From positions 30,543-94,542 of the forward strand of contig CAMPDW010000009.1 in NCBI GenBank assembly GCA_946699565.1: 64,000 bases of DNA. The letters run 5' to 3'. This stretch comes from an uncultured Commensalibacter sp. Its GTDB lineage: Bacteria > Pseudomonadota > Alphaproteobacteria > Acetobacterales > Acetobacteraceae. The position numbers and the translations under genes are program-made. A model generated the notes under the pieces. The model had not been told where the DNA came from. It ran no database searches and was given only the letters and a program-made list of their open reading frames with translations. The number at the start of each line of letters is the position of its first letter. Position 1 is the first letter of the stretch. Shown in pieces: positions 1 through 8,762 of this stretch.

Positions 1-134
1 TTTGCTGGTACTTCAATTGACGAAGGGGTAAAAACACCATCCGCAATTATAATCTCATAATTAGGAAGCGCTTCAGCAAAAGCATATAAAGGTAATAATA
101 AAAAGAAAGATAAAAGAATATATACTTTTTTCAT
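1..134 (-). CDS. Cupredoxin-domain protein of an iron uptake system (FtrB-like), N-terminal part
   Basis: Reading the reverse strand from the ATG at 132-134 gives a Lys-rich start, a hydrophobic signal segment ending in YAFAEA, and then ADGVFTPSSIEVPA. That last phrase is the opening strand of EfeO/FtrB-type periplasmic cupredoxins. The gene is cut by the left edge, so the copper or iron ligands near the C-terminus are not visible. It lies 165 bp downstream of the P19/FtrA gene on the same strand, which is the order found in ftrABCD ferrous-iron uptake operons. The permease (FtrC/FTR1) and ferredoxin (FtrD) would then lie beyond the window. The family call is good; the gene name is an inference. 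Confidence 0.7.
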   Translation of the reverse strand, partial: MKKVYILLSFFLLLPLYAFAEALPNYEIIIADGVFTPSSIEVPA

Positions 135-299
135 ATAAATTATTCCTATAAAATGCTTTTTAAATAAATAAAAATATAATTAAATTAAATTAAATACTTA
201 TAAATATATATTTAATTATTTACTTACGTTTACAGTATTAAGAATATTCATAAAACAATTAATATTTTTATAACTTATTCTATATTTCAATAAATTTTA

Positions 300-833
300 C
301 TAATATCCACCTTTTTTGCCAGTACCAGCATATGTAAAATCATACTGTGTCACACATTCTTTAAACCACGGGGATACACCAGTTTCTTTATCAACATGCC
401 TACCGAACATTGACTCTTTAGATGGTGGTAAAATTGTTAATTTTAAATGATACTTCCCAGCACCCATAAATTTAATATTTTCACCATAATGAGGTCCATC
501 ATTAGCCACCATTGGATGCAAAACCCCTTTTTCATTTTTACTTTCACCAGACTTAGAAATTTCATAAGCAACTTGAATATATGGTACCCAGCTTCCTTCC
601 TGAAATCCGTTTTTATTATTAGCAGTTGCATGAATATCCGCTTCAAGATGCACATCTGATTTTACGGCTGGTAACATAATACCTTCTGGTTCCATTTCTA
701 TAGGTTGAAGATAAACAGCGGCTATTTCCATATTTCCACATGTCTGAGGCTTGCCAATTGGGTACTCGACGGCCAAAGCCGGTGACGAAAATAAAATAGC
801 ACTACTTATTAAAAAATATTTATTAAAACGCAT
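300..833 (-). CDS. Periplasmic iron-binding P19/Tp34 family protein (FtrA-like)
   Basis: A 177-residue protein with a signal peptide (residues 1-22, cleaved after SPALA). The mature part is a single iron_transport (Tp34/P19) beta-sandwich. Recognisable pieces are AAVYLQPIEMEPEG (metal-site Met/Glu), the DVHLEADIHA histidine strand and GKYHLKLTI. The family binds Cu/Fe in the periplasm and passes ferrous iron to an FTR1-type permease. The length matches the family. The downstream gene on the same strand is a cupredoxin, supporting an ftrABCD-type operon. The annealed upstream region (834-900) has a GAGAAT-rich AT tract that could hold an iron-responsive site, but I cannot define one. Confidence 0.85.
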   Translation of the reverse strand: MRFNKYFLISSAILFSSPALAVEYPIGKPQTCGNMEIAAVYLQPIEMEPEGIMLPAVKSDVHLEADIHATANNKNGFQEGSWVPYIQVAYEISKSGESKNEKGVLHPMVANDGPHYGENIKFMGAGKYHLKLTILPPSKESMFGRHVDKETGVSPWFKECVTQYDFTYAGTGKKGGY

Positions 834-1258
834 TCATTTCTTCCTTTTTAAATAACTCGAATCTAATAAGATAATAAATGAGAATAGGAATCAATCCTAT
901 ATGCAAATTAAAATTAATATCAACTAGTAATTAAAAAAAAGAAAAAATTTATTTTAAACTAATAAATAAAGCTATGAAAGTATCAATAATATTCTTAAAT
1001 AAAAAAACTTAACCTTGTTTAATTAATATGAAATATAATTTATAAATATTAAATTTATTATACGAAAGAATTTTCAATTTTATTTACAAATAATGATTTG
1101 TTCAATTGTTCAATAAAAATATAACATTATTGTTTTTAGAAATGTTATTTATAATTTTCACGTTAATAATATTACTTCATTAATTCATAATAAACTTTAA
1201 AATAATTTTTAATATTAAAGTTTATTATAAATTTCTCTAATAACTTAATCTTTTTCTA
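834..1258. other. AT-rich intergenic region with no gene seen
   Basis: About 425 bp of very AT-rich DNA between the 5' end of the FtrA-like gene and the 3' end of the GntR regulator. Stops are dense in all frames and no protein family is recognisable. The first 70 bases must hold the ftrA promoter. Confidence 0.6.
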
Positions 1259-1957
1259 TCAGGTATGATCTAATTCATTTTCTAAATCTGATAAAGTATT
1301 TTGCAAATGTTGTTTAGACAATTTTTTTAGTATTTTAACATCTTTTTGCATCCATGCTTCAAAAATTTTTCGATGCGCAATTAAGGCTTCTTGATCTCGT
1401 GCATAAGGTTCTATATGAACACGCACATAACGTTCAGCCAAAATACTAATTTGATTTATAATATGAAACGTAATTGTCCCAATATTAGGCATCATCAAAG
1501 CCATATGAAATTTTCTATTAAACCTAACGTGTTCAGGATTATTAGACTGATTCAAAACAGTTTCCAATTGCAACAAAGCTTGTTTTGCAAATTCTTGATC
1601 TTCCTCCGTTGCCGACAAAGATCCTTCAACCGTAGCATCAGGTTCCAATTTTAATCTTAGCAAAAAAACTTCTCTTGCTTCTCTTGCACTTATTGGGCGA
1701 ACAAAAAAACCTTTATTCGGACTTGATTCAACCAGCCCATCTTGTTCCAAACGGGCTAAAGCCTCTCTTAAAGGAATTTTGCTTACTTTTAACTTTGCAG
1801 CAATTGTATCTTGTCGAATAGGAGATAAAGGCGGTAGTTCTCCTGTTAAAATATCTCTTCTAACAAAATTATAAACTTGATCTGCAATGGATTGCACAAT
1901 AATTGATTGTTTAGGAATCAAAATATCTGTATATTGCACTGGCATTTTAATTATCAT
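1259..1957 (-). CDS. GntR-family (FCD subfamily) transcriptional regulator of the hydroxyproline island
   Basis: A 232-residue regulator. The winged helix is at about residues 21-87 (SIADQVYNFVRRDILTGEL, then VSKIPLREALARLEQDGLVE, the GntR recognition helix and wing). An FCD all-helical ligand domain follows at about 93-220, with the FNRKFHMALM helix that carries a metal-binding His in this subfamily. FCD regulators usually answer to small carboxylates or amino acids. The gene is the last of the hydroxyproline catabolic island, and a palindrome just upstream of its start (1976-1991) shares a core with one in the divergent catabolic promoter (6663-6680). It is therefore probably the autoregulated local regulator. 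The ligand is inferred. Confidence 0.88.
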   Translation of the reverse strand: MIIKMPVQYTDILIPKQSIIVQSIADQVYNFVRRDILTGELPPLSPIRQDTIAAKLKVSKIPLREALARLEQDGLVESSPNKGFFVRPISAREAREVFLLRLKLEPDATVEGSLSATEEDQEFAKQALLQLETVLNQSNNPEHVRFNRKFHMALMMPNIGTITFHIINQISILAERYVRVHIEPYARDQEALIAHRKIFEAWMQKDVKILKKLSKQHLQNTLSDLENELDHT

Positions 1958-1975
1958 TTATTATTATCTAACATT

Positions 1976-1991
1976 TTGTATACTATATACA
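1976..1991. promoter_or_regulatory. Putative autoregulatory operator of the GntR regulator
   Basis: TGTATA-CTA-TATACA is an inverted repeat at 1977-1991, starting 20 bp upstream of the GntR start. It contains TTGTATACTA (1976-1985), which fits T-N-GTATAC-N-A. The same pattern occurs at 6667-6676 between the two divergent catabolic genes. FCD regulators typically bind short palindromes with a GTATAC-type core, so this is a credible operator; binding is inferred. Confidence 0.5.
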
Positions 1992-2034
1992 CGTAAATGA
2001 TTATATTTCCAACCACCATCTTTATAAGATGCTT

Positions 2035-2068
2035 ATAAAATGAAGAATATGATTATTCTTCATTTTAT
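2035..2068 (-). terminator. Hairpin downstream of the permease gene
   Basis: Perfect 14-bp arms (2035-2048 and 2055-2068, core ATGAAGAAT) enclose a 6-nt loop just beyond the permease stop. AT-rich stem without a long U-tract on the minus strand, so a moderate terminator call. Confidence 0.45.
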
Positions 2069-2078
2069 AGAATATTTG

Positions 2079-3701
2079 TTAACAACTTGTGAGATTAACT
2101 GGATTTATATTCTCATTAGCTAAAGATAAATGCTCTTCTTGTTCGTCTTGTGTTATTGCATTAACAACTGGACAAATTCCAGTATAGATCCCAATAAAAT
2201 AAGATATCAAAGCAACAATAGATACTGCACAAAGACCTTCGATATGGGAAATAACGCCCCACCCCCCAAAATCGCCCAGAGCAGAAACGATAATCATACC
2301 TAAATAATAAACTAATAACCAAATACTTGATTTCAAGTTAGCATAAATCATTTTATCTTTCTTTATAATTTTAAAAAGAATAAAAACAGATCCTAAAATA
2401 ATCTGAGATCCCAATAACCATGAAACAGTTTGCCATGTTGACCAATAAACAATTAAAGATGCAATAATAAACGCAATAGGGGATAAAATACTCATCCCTC
2501 TTAATTTGAAAGGTCTATTAATATGGTCTGATGTTTTACGCAAGGATGATGCAGAAATAGGAGCTAAGGCATAGCTTAACATCAATGCTGAAGAAACAAC
2601 ACTAATCAACGCTTTCCATGATGGAAAAGGTAATGTCCAAAATATTGATAAACCAAATGTAAGCCATAATGCAGGTGTGGGTACACCCGTTTTTTCATTA
2701 ACATATTCGAATTTCTGAAAAAAAGATCCATCCTTTGCCCATGCAAAAATAACCCTAGATGTCGTATTCATATAGATATTTCCCGTCCCACTTGGGGAAA
2801 TAATCGCATCAACAACAACCAATTTGGCAAGCCAGCCCATTCCCAAAATTAATGCAATATCATGAAATGGTAAACCAAAAGAGCTACTAATGTTAATCCA
2901 TCCTTTACTTAAATACTGGCTTGGAATACTGCCAACGAAAGAGGCTTGTAATAAAACGTAAATAATAGTTGATAATAAAATACATCCCATCAAAGCATAA
3001 GGAATATTACGTTGAGGATTTTTGACTTCTGCTGCTGCTGCAATAATAGGTGTCAATCCAAGATAAGCAAAAATTACACCCCCTGTAGAAATAGCAGCCT
3101 CTACACCTTTACTTCCAAAAGGCGCAAAGCCCAATTGAGTGAAATTAGCCTTTTGTGAATAATATAATAAACAAATTATAATAAGCGTTGGAACAACAAA
3201 TTTAAAAAAGCTAATAACATTATTAAATTTGGCAAAAGTTTTAATACCACCAATATTTAAATAAAACATACCAGCCAAAAGGATTAATTGAACCATCCAG
3301 CCTATAAAAGTTGCATCACCGGCTGTATTCGCACTTAGTGAAGGAAACCATGCGGCCCCATATTGTCGTGCAGCAATTGCTTCAATTGAAATTAAGCTTG
3401 AATAAGCAATAATTGTAATTAATCCTGTTAAAAATCCAACAACCGATCCATGGGAATATGCTGGATAGCTTACAACCCCACCAGCATGAGGTAATGCAGC
3501 ACCAAGCTCACAAAAAATAAAACCTAGTAATAAAACTGCAAAACCACCGATAACCCAAGAAAAGATACCTGCAGGACCAGCAATTGAAGAAATATGTGAT
3601 GCAGCTAAAAGCCATCCTGATCCAAAAATAGATCCCAATCCAATCATCATTAAATCAAGTAATGATAATGATTTTTTGAAATTTTTCGAATGCTTATCCA
3701 T
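2079..3701 (-). CDS. APC-superfamily amino-acid permease, probable hydroxyproline/proline importer
   Basis: A 540-residue integral membrane protein with about 12 hydrophobic helices. The first carries the APC signature GLGSIFGSGWLLAA, where the unwound helix binds the substrate amino group. Overall it resembles the YveA/aspartate:H+ symporter-type branch of the APC family, judged from helix 1 and the GGVIFAYLGLTP stretch. It lies between the GntR regulator and 2-oxoglutarate-semialdehyde dehydrogenase on the same strand. Context therefore suggests uptake of hydroxyproline (or another cyclic amino acid), but the family alone does not fix the substrate. The C-terminal 25 residues are hydrophilic and cytoplasmic. 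Confidence 0.85.
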   Translation of the reverse strand: MDKHSKNFKKSLSLLDLMMIGLGSIFGSGWLLAASHISSIAGPAGIFSWVIGGFAVLLLGFIFCELGAALPHAGGVVSYPAYSHGSVVGFLTGLITIIAYSSLISIEAIAARQYGAAWFPSLSANTAGDATFIGWMVQLILLAGMFYLNIGGIKTFAKFNNVISFFKFVVPTLIIICLLYYSQKANFTQLGFAPFGSKGVEAAISTGGVIFAYLGLTPIIAAAAEVKNPQRNIPYALMGCILLSTIIYVLLQASFVGSIPSQYLSKGWINISSSFGLPFHDIALILGMGWLAKLVVVDAIISPSGTGNIYMNTTSRVIFAWAKDGSFFQKFEYVNEKTGVPTPALWLTFGLSIFWTLPFPSWKALISVVSSALMLSYALAPISASSLRKTSDHINRPFKLRGMSILSPIAFIIASLIVYWSTWQTVSWLLGSQIILGSVFILFKIIKKDKMIYANLKSSIWLLVYYLGMIIVSALGDFGGWGVISHIEGLCAVSIVALISYFIGIYTGICPVVNAITQDEQEEHLSLANENINPVNLTSC

Positions 3702-3768
3702 CTAAGGTAATTCCTTTTATTCTATAGCATAGGTTTTCCTATATTTATGAAATGAAGTATGCGTCCAA

Positions 3769-5361
3769 TTATTTAACCAACAGACCGTTAACACGATGAT
3801 TGACTTTTGCCACCCAATCATTTTGCAATTCTGTAGGTAACAATGAAGATGGAAAATTTTGGTAACATACTGGACGAAGGAAACGCTCTATTGCAGCAGT
3901 TCCAACCGATGTCATTCGACTATCACTAGTTGCTGGGAAAGGTCCACCATGAACCATCGCTGAACAAACTTCAACTCCTGTTGGCCAACCATTGACTAAA
4001 ATACGTCCAGCCTTACGTTCAACAACAGGTAAGAGTGATTGAACTAATGCGATATCCTGTTGATCCATATGAAATGTGACTGTTAATTGACCATCAAGAT
4101 TATTTGTAATCTGATGTAATTCATCCAAATTGTCATAAACAACGATTAATGCTGAAGCACCAAAAACTTCTTCGGATAAAGAAGGATTATTCAAAAAAGT
4201 CTTTGCATCGGTCTTATAGACTATTGCTTGACATTGATTAGGTTGTGTACTTCCCTTACCCGAACCCAACAAAATTACATGAGGTGTTTTTGCCAGATGA
4301 TGTACCTTAGCTTCAAAAGCTTTATGAATAAATGGATTCAACATTGTTGATGTTAAAACTTCTGAAATTTCGCCTTTAACGCATTTTAAAAATTGATCAC
4401 AAACATCACCTGATTTCACTAGAATAAGACCGGGATTGGTGCAAAGCTGGCCTGCACTCATACATAAGGATTGTATAAAACTCTTAGCGATATCACCTAC
4501 TTTATTTTTCAATGCATGTTCAAAAATATAAACAGGATTAATACTACCCATTTCCGCAAAGACAGGAATAGGAACCTGACGTTCCGAAGCTATTTTCATT
4601 AATGCGATCCCACCTTTTTTGGAACCCGTGAAACCAACCGCACTAATATATTGATTTTTAACCAGTTCAACACCTATTTCATTACCTATTCCACCTATTA
4701 ATGAAAAAATGCCATGAGGAAACTGACAATCTTTTATTGCTTTAATAATTGCATGCGCTATTAACTCACTCGTACCAGGATGAGAAGGATGCGCTTTTAC
4801 AATAACAGGACATCCAGCCGCAAATGCAGAAACAGTATCCCCGCCCGCAACCGAAAAAGCCAATGGAAAATTACTTGCTCCAAAAACAGCAACAGGCCCA
4901 ATAGGAATACGACGCTGACGCAAATCAGGACGCGGCAAAGGTTTACGATCCGGTAAAGCTGGATCAAGTCGAATATCTTTCCAATCACCCTGTCTTACTA
5001 AATTTGCAAATAATCTTAATTGATTGATCGTTCGTAATGTTTCCCCTTTAATACGTTGCTCGGGCAAACCTGTTTCCAAACTTGTTTGCCTTGTTAATAC
5101 ATCACCAAGCGATTCAATATGATCCGCAATCATATCCAAGAATTGTGCTCTTTTTAAAAAAGATAAAGAACGGAAATGGTCAAAATCATTAAAAGCAGCT
5201 TTACACGCCTGATCAATAATTTTTTCATCAGCACAACTAAATTCAGTTTTCAACTCTTGATTAGTAACTGGATTAACAGCTTTATAGGTTTTCAAAGTTT
5301 GAATTGCCTTTCCAGCAATCAGTAATTTTCCGGTAATATGCATTAATGATTTATCCTCCAT
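3769..5361 (-). CDS. 2-oxoglutarate semialdehyde dehydrogenase (2,5-dioxopentanoate dehydrogenase)
   Basis: A 530-residue aldehyde dehydrogenase. It oxidises 2-oxoglutarate semialdehyde to 2-oxoglutarate with NAD(P)+, the last step of 4-hydroxyproline (and pentose/glucarate) catabolism. Visible motifs are the cofactor-binding ASNFPLAFSVAGGD (about 162-175), GFTGS (243-247), the general base Glu270 in FAEMGSINP and the catalytic Cys307 in AGQLCTNPG. The AGGDTVSAFAAGCPVIVKAHPSHP and ATSDSRMTSVGTAAIERFLRP stretches are typical of the KGSADH branch rather than of succinate-semialdehyde dehydrogenases. It is 13 bp downstream of the FAD dehydrogenase gene on the same strand, so they are probably cotranscribed. 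Confidence 0.9.
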   Translation of the reverse strand: MEDKSLMHITGKLLIAGKAIQTLKTYKAVNPVTNQELKTEFSCADEKIIDQACKAAFNDFDHFRSLSFLKRAQFLDMIADHIESLGDVLTRQTSLETGLPEQRIKGETLRTINQLRLFANLVRQGDWKDIRLDPALPDRKPLPRPDLRQRRIPIGPVAVFGASNFPLAFSVAGGDTVSAFAAGCPVIVKAHPSHPGTSELIAHAIIKAIKDCQFPHGIFSLIGGIGNEIGVELVKNQYISAVGFTGSKKGGIALMKIASERQVPIPVFAEMGSINPVYIFEHALKNKVGDIAKSFIQSLCMSAGQLCTNPGLILVKSGDVCDQFLKCVKGEISEVLTSTMLNPFIHKAFEAKVHHLAKTPHVILLGSGKGSTQPNQCQAIVYKTDAKTFLNNPSLSEEVFGASALIVVYDNLDELHQITNNLDGQLTVTFHMDQQDIALVQSLLPVVERKAGRILVNGWPTGVEVCSAMVHGGPFPATSDSRMTSVGTAAIERFLRPVCYQNFPSSLLPTELQNDWVAKVNHRVNGLLVK

Positions 5362-5373
5362 AAAATAAAAAAA

Positions 5374-6618
5374 CTAAAATCGATTAGGACGAAAAGCTGA
5401 AATTGATAAAGAAGATGTTTTATTCAACACAATATCAGTAACAATTTCCCCTGTTATTGCGGCCAATGTAAGCCCAAGATGTTGATGCCCAAAAGCATAA
5501 AATAATCCTGGATTTTTCGTGCTTTTTCCAATAACAGGACGATAATCAGGCATGGTTGGACGTGAACCAAACCACCTCTGAAACTCTGATTTTTGCGACA
5601 AACCAAATTTTTTTGCGTAATGTTCTAATTTTTCCCACTTGCGAACATCTGGCTGTGCATCAAATTTTGTGAACTCGACAAAAGAAGCTAAACGTAAACG
5701 TTTTTCAAAACATGTTACAATAAAAGAGTGATCTTCGAATACAAGCGGTGGTAAGTTATAAGATCCATCATTTTCCCATTCAATATGATACCCTCGCTCT
5801 GCAATAACAGGAAAATATTCTCCCATTCCTTTTAACAGGATTCCTGACCTGGCTCCTGCACAAATTAAAACCTTTTCATGAGTAAATGCTTGATAATTTT
5901 TAAGGGTAATTTTTATTTTTTTATTTTCGGGAGAGAGGGAAATAACATGATCATCATAATATTGTCCTCCCTGTTGAATAAAATAATCCTTACAAACATT
6001 TATTAAACGTGAAATATTTTTAATTTGGCCTGTATGTTCAAAACATAATCCCTGAACTGGATAAGTTGATAAATGGTTACTTATGTTATCTAAGGTTTGA
6101 TAATCCATCGGGCGAACTTTAGCATTGCCAATATCTGCATTAAGCCAAACCTGACTCCCCTGAGATGCTTTCTGTTTATTATGATAAATTACATAATGAC
6201 CTTTTGTTATCAATAAATCCTGCTGACCAAGATAAACCAATAAATTATGCCAAGCAACAACCGCATAACTTAAAATCCTTTTTAATGCCTCTTCTCCTTC
6301 TTGAACACTTTTTTTGGAAAAACTGCTCTTTAAATATTTAGCAAACCATGGCAACCATAATTTTGGAAAGTTCCAACCAATGTCCAAAGCCCCACCAAAC
6401 GGAAAAAGCCTTTTATAACCCGTCAATGCATTATATTTATTTGATAAAGGCGTAACTTGCTCTATGGCTATATGACCAGCATTTCCCCATGAAGCCGGAT
6501 GTTGTTGATCATTAATAATGACAACTTTCATACCCGATCGTTGTAAATTAATTGCACTTACAAGCCCAATTAACCCACCGCCAATAATAATAATTTGACT
6601 ATCCTGCATATTCATCAT
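5374..6618 (-). CDS. FAD-dependent D-hydroxyproline (D-amino acid) dehydrogenase, DadA family
   Basis: A DadA/DAO-family flavoprotein with the N-terminal Rossmann fingerprint IIIIGGGLIGLVSAINL. The C-terminal GHQHLGLTLAAITGEIV contacts FAD. In this cluster the likely substrate is cis-4-hydroxy-D-proline, oxidised to 1-pyrroline-4-hydroxy-2-carboxylate; family members also act on other D-amino acids. The frame is open up to 6690, but I place the start at the Met-Met pair (6613-6618). This gives the usual start a few residues before the Rossmann strand, and it leaves the palindromic operator at 6663-6680 in the upstream promoter rather than inside the gene. Divergent from the DapA-family deaminase. 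Confidence 0.85.
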   Translation of the reverse strand: MMNMQDSQIIIIGGGLIGLVSAINLQRSGMKVVIINDQQHPASWGNAGHIAIEQVTPLSNKYNALTGYKRLFPFGGALDIGWNFPKLWLPWFAKYLKSSFSKKSVQEGEEALKRILSYAVVAWHNLLVYLGQQDLLITKGHYVIYHNKQKASQGSQVWLNADIGNAKVRPMDYQTLDNISNHLSTYPVQGLCFEHTGQIKNISRLINVCKDYFIQQGGQYYDDHVISLSPENKKIKITLKNYQAFTHEKVLICAGARSGILLKGMGEYFPVIAERGYHIEWENDGSYNLPPLVFEDHSFIVTCFEKRLRLASFVEFTKFDAQPDVRKWEKLEHYAKKFGLSQKSEFQRWFGSRPTMPDYRPVIGKSTKNPGLFYAFGHQHLGLTLAAITGEIVTDIVLNKTSSLSISAFRPNRF

Positions 6619-6662
6619 GGTATTTTGCAACTTCACAAATATTTTATATACAACTATATACG

Positions 6663-6680
6663 TATATCGTATACGATATA
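6663..6680. promoter_or_regulatory. Palindromic operator in the divergent hydroxyproline promoter
   Basis: TATATCGTATACGATATA is an 18-bp perfect palindrome. It sits between the FAD dehydrogenase (minus strand) and the DapA-family deaminase (plus strand). A partly overlapping 12-bp palindrome, ATATACGTATAT, covers 6656-6667. The core TCGTATACGA matches T-N-GTATAC-N-A, shared with the site upstream of the gntR gene. It is the probable binding site of the FCD regulator and would control both transcripts. Confidence 0.6.
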
Positions 6681-6765
6681 TTATAAACATTACAAGTATG
6701 TTTAATTAAATTACAAGTAACATTATAAAGACCCTTTTATTTTTTCTAAAAAGGAACCCAGTATC

Positions 6766-7671
6766 ATGAAATGGAATGGCGTTTTTCCAGCAGCAACAAC
6801 ACAATTTGCACCAGACTTATCCATTGACATTAAAGCAACACAACATGTTTTAGAAGCTTTGATTCATGATGGTGTTCATGGATTAGTTATTATGGGAACT
6901 TGTGGTGAAAATAATTCACTTGAACCCGAAGAAAAAATTCGCATCCTTGAAGCGGCTTGTGAAGTTATTAATAAACGTGTGCCAATAATTGTTGGTATTT
7001 CCGAGCTAACCACTAGTCGTGGCGTAAAATTTGCGAAAGAGGCAACTAGAATCGGTGCTGATTGCCTGATGGTATTACCTGCGATGGTTTATGTACCAAA
7101 AGAATATGAGTTGATAAATCATTTTCGTGAAATCGCTAAGGCAACTGATTTACCCATAATGCTTTATAACAATCCTACCGCATATCGCGTAAATATTGAT
7201 ACACCCGTACTTTCCCAATTGAGTGATGTTAAAAATATCGTCGCTATCAAAGAAAGCTCTGCAAATACTCGACGCTATACAGATATTTATAACCAGTTTA
7301 AAGAACGCTTTATCATCATGGCTGGCTTAGATGACGTCGCTTTTGAAGGGTTGTTACTCGGTGCAAAAGGGTGGATTTCTGGATTAACCAGTGCCTTCCC
7401 ACAAGAATCTGTTGCTTTGGTCAAAGCTCTTGAAGAGGGAGATATACAAACCGCATTAAATATTTACCGTTGGTTTATGCCTTTATTACATCTTGATGCT
7501 GAACATGATTTAGTTCAGTGTATCAAACTTGCAGAACAAATTATGGGACGCGGTAGTGAACGTGTGCGTGCACCTCGTTATTTATTACAAGGCGAACGTC
7601 GTCAAGAAATTATTAAACTTGTCGAAAAAGCTGCACAAACTCGTCCAATATCTTTGCCTAACGTCGCCTAG
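6766..7671 (+). CDS. DapA-family 1-pyrroline-4-hydroxy-2-carboxylate deaminase
   Basis: A 301-residue (beta/alpha)8 class-I lyase of the DHDPS/NAL family. The Schiff-base lysine is Lys162 in NIVAIKESS, and the partner tyrosine is Tyr134 in PIMLYNNP. The usual pyruvate-binding GTxGE loop reads GTCGENN here. Between a D-hydroxyproline dehydrogenase and a hydroxyproline epimerase, the expected reaction is deamination and dehydration of 1-pyrroline-4-hydroxy-2-carboxylate to 2-oxoglutarate semialdehyde plus ammonia. By sequence alone it could be called 4-hydroxy-tetrahydrodipicolinate synthase. The context argues against lysine biosynthesis. A Shine-Dalgarno-like AAAAGGAAC precedes the ATG. Confidence 0.85.
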   Translation: MKWNGVFPAATTQFAPDLSIDIKATQHVLEALIHDGVHGLVIMGTCGENNSLEPEEKIRILEAACEVINKRVPIIVGISELTTSRGVKFAKEATRIGADCLMVLPAMVYVPKEYELINHFREIAKATDLPIMLYNNPTAYRVNIDTPVLSQLSDVKNIVAIKESSANTRRYTDIYNQFKERFIIMAGLDDVAFEGLLLGAKGWISGLTSAFPQESVALVKALEEGDIQTALNIYRWFMPLLHLDAEHDLVQCIKLAEQIMGRGSERVRAPRYLLQGERRQEIIKLVEKAAQTRPISLPNVA

Positions 7672-7766
7672 ATTTTCATTACTTCTTATAATCTGAGTTT
7701 TTCAACTTAGATTATAATTTTATTCATAATTGAATAGATTTATTTCTTCCTAAAATTGAGAAACAA

Positions 7767-8762
7767 ATGCAGTATACTTTTTTTTGTATTGATGGTCATA
7801 CAGCTGGTAATCCAGTCCGTTTAGTCGCCGGTGGTGCTCCTTTACTTAAAGGAAACAATATGAGCGAACGCCGACAGGATTTTTTAAAACGTTTTGATTG
7901 GATTAGGACAGGTTTATGTTTCGAACCCAGAGGACATGATATGATGTCAGGCGGATTTTTGTATCCCCCAACCCAAAAAGATACTGATGCAGGTATTTTA
8001 TTTATAGAAACAAGTGGCTGTTTGCCAATGTGTGGTCATGGTACCATTGGGCTGGTAACCTTTGGTTTAGAACATGGTCTTCTTCACGCAAAAGACCCAG
8101 GAAAATTAAAATTAGAAGTGCCAGCAGGAATCATTAATATTGAATATACGCAAAAGGGAAACAAAATCACTTCTGTCTCAATTCATAATATTCCGGCCTT
8201 TGTAGAAGCAACAGGTATTAAAATTGATGTTCCTGAACTCGGTTCCTTAAAAGTTGATATTGCTTATGGTGGGAATTTTTACGCTATCATTGAACCTCAG
8301 GAAAATTATAAATCTATCGATCAATTAGGAGCTTCCGCAATTTTAAAATATAGTCCAATTATACGCTCTATATTACAAAAAATTATACAACCTGTACACC
8401 CTCTAAATCCAACCATTAAAGGTGTTAGCCATGTTTTATGGACTGATCCTCAAACAGATAGATTACATGGACGTAATGCTGTCTTTTATGGAGAAAAAGC
8501 AATTGATCGAAGTCCATGTGGAACCGGTACATCCGCACGTCTGGCACATTTATGGTCTAAAAAACAACTTACCATCGGTGAATCTTTTACACATGAAAGC
8601 TTCATTCATAGTAAATTTATCGGCAGCATAACCGGAGAAACCAAAGTTGGTAATAAACCAGCGATTTTCCCTCTTATTACTGGAAGTGCTATTTCAACAG
8701 GATTTAATACGATATGGATTAGCGAAGAGGATTCATTTCACAAAGGGTTTCAAATAGTTTAA
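7767..8762 (+). CDS. 4-hydroxyproline 2-epimerase (proline racemase superfamily)
   Basis: A 331-residue member of the proline racemase superfamily. Both catalytic cysteines are present: Cys89 in PMCGHGTIG and Cys251 in DRSPCGTGTSARLA. This means a true two-base racemase/epimerase rather than trans-3-hydroxyproline dehydratase, in which one Cys is replaced. The N-terminal IDGHTAGNPVRLV is also conserved. It converts trans-4-hydroxy-L-proline to cis-4-hydroxy-D-proline, the first step of the pathway encoded by the neighbours. It lies 95 bp after the deaminase on the same strand and is followed by a perfect terminator hairpin. Proline racemase activity cannot be excluded from sequence alone. Confidence 0.9.
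   Translation: MQYTFFCIDGHTAGNPVRLVAGGAPLLKGNNMSERRQDFLKRFDWIRTGLCFEPRGHDMMSGGFLYPPTQKDTDAGILFIETSGCLPMCGHGTIGLVTFGLEHGLLHAKDPGKLKLEVPAGIINIEYTQKGNKITSVSIHNIPAFVEATGIKIDVPELGSLKVDIAYGGNFYAIIEPQENYKSIDQLGASAILKYSPIIRSILQKIIQPVHPLNPTIKGVSHVLWTDPQTDRLHGRNAVFYGEKAIDRSPCGTGTSARLAHLWSKKQLTIGESFTHESFIHSKFIGSITGETKVGNKPAIFPLITGSAISTGFNTIWISEEDSFHKGFQIV

Noticed and set aside
870-893. Fur-like box upstream of the FtrA-like gene
   Set aside because: The GATAAT / GAGAAT tract does not form a convincing palindrome and matches the consensus poorly.
5374-6690. The full open frame of the FAD dehydrogenase beginning at 6690
   Set aside because: The extra 24 residues are Tyr/Ile-rich and would place the palindromic operator inside the coding region; the Met pair at 6613-6618 is a better start.
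6766-7671. Calling the DapA-family gene 4-hydroxy-tetrahydrodipicolinate synthase (lysine pathway)
   Set aside because: It is bracketed by D-hydroxyproline dehydrogenase and hydroxyproline epimerase; lysine biosynthesis does not explain the context.
7767-8762. Trans-3-hydroxyproline dehydratase
   Set aside because: Both catalytic Cys (89 and 251) are present, whereas the dehydratase replaces one of them.
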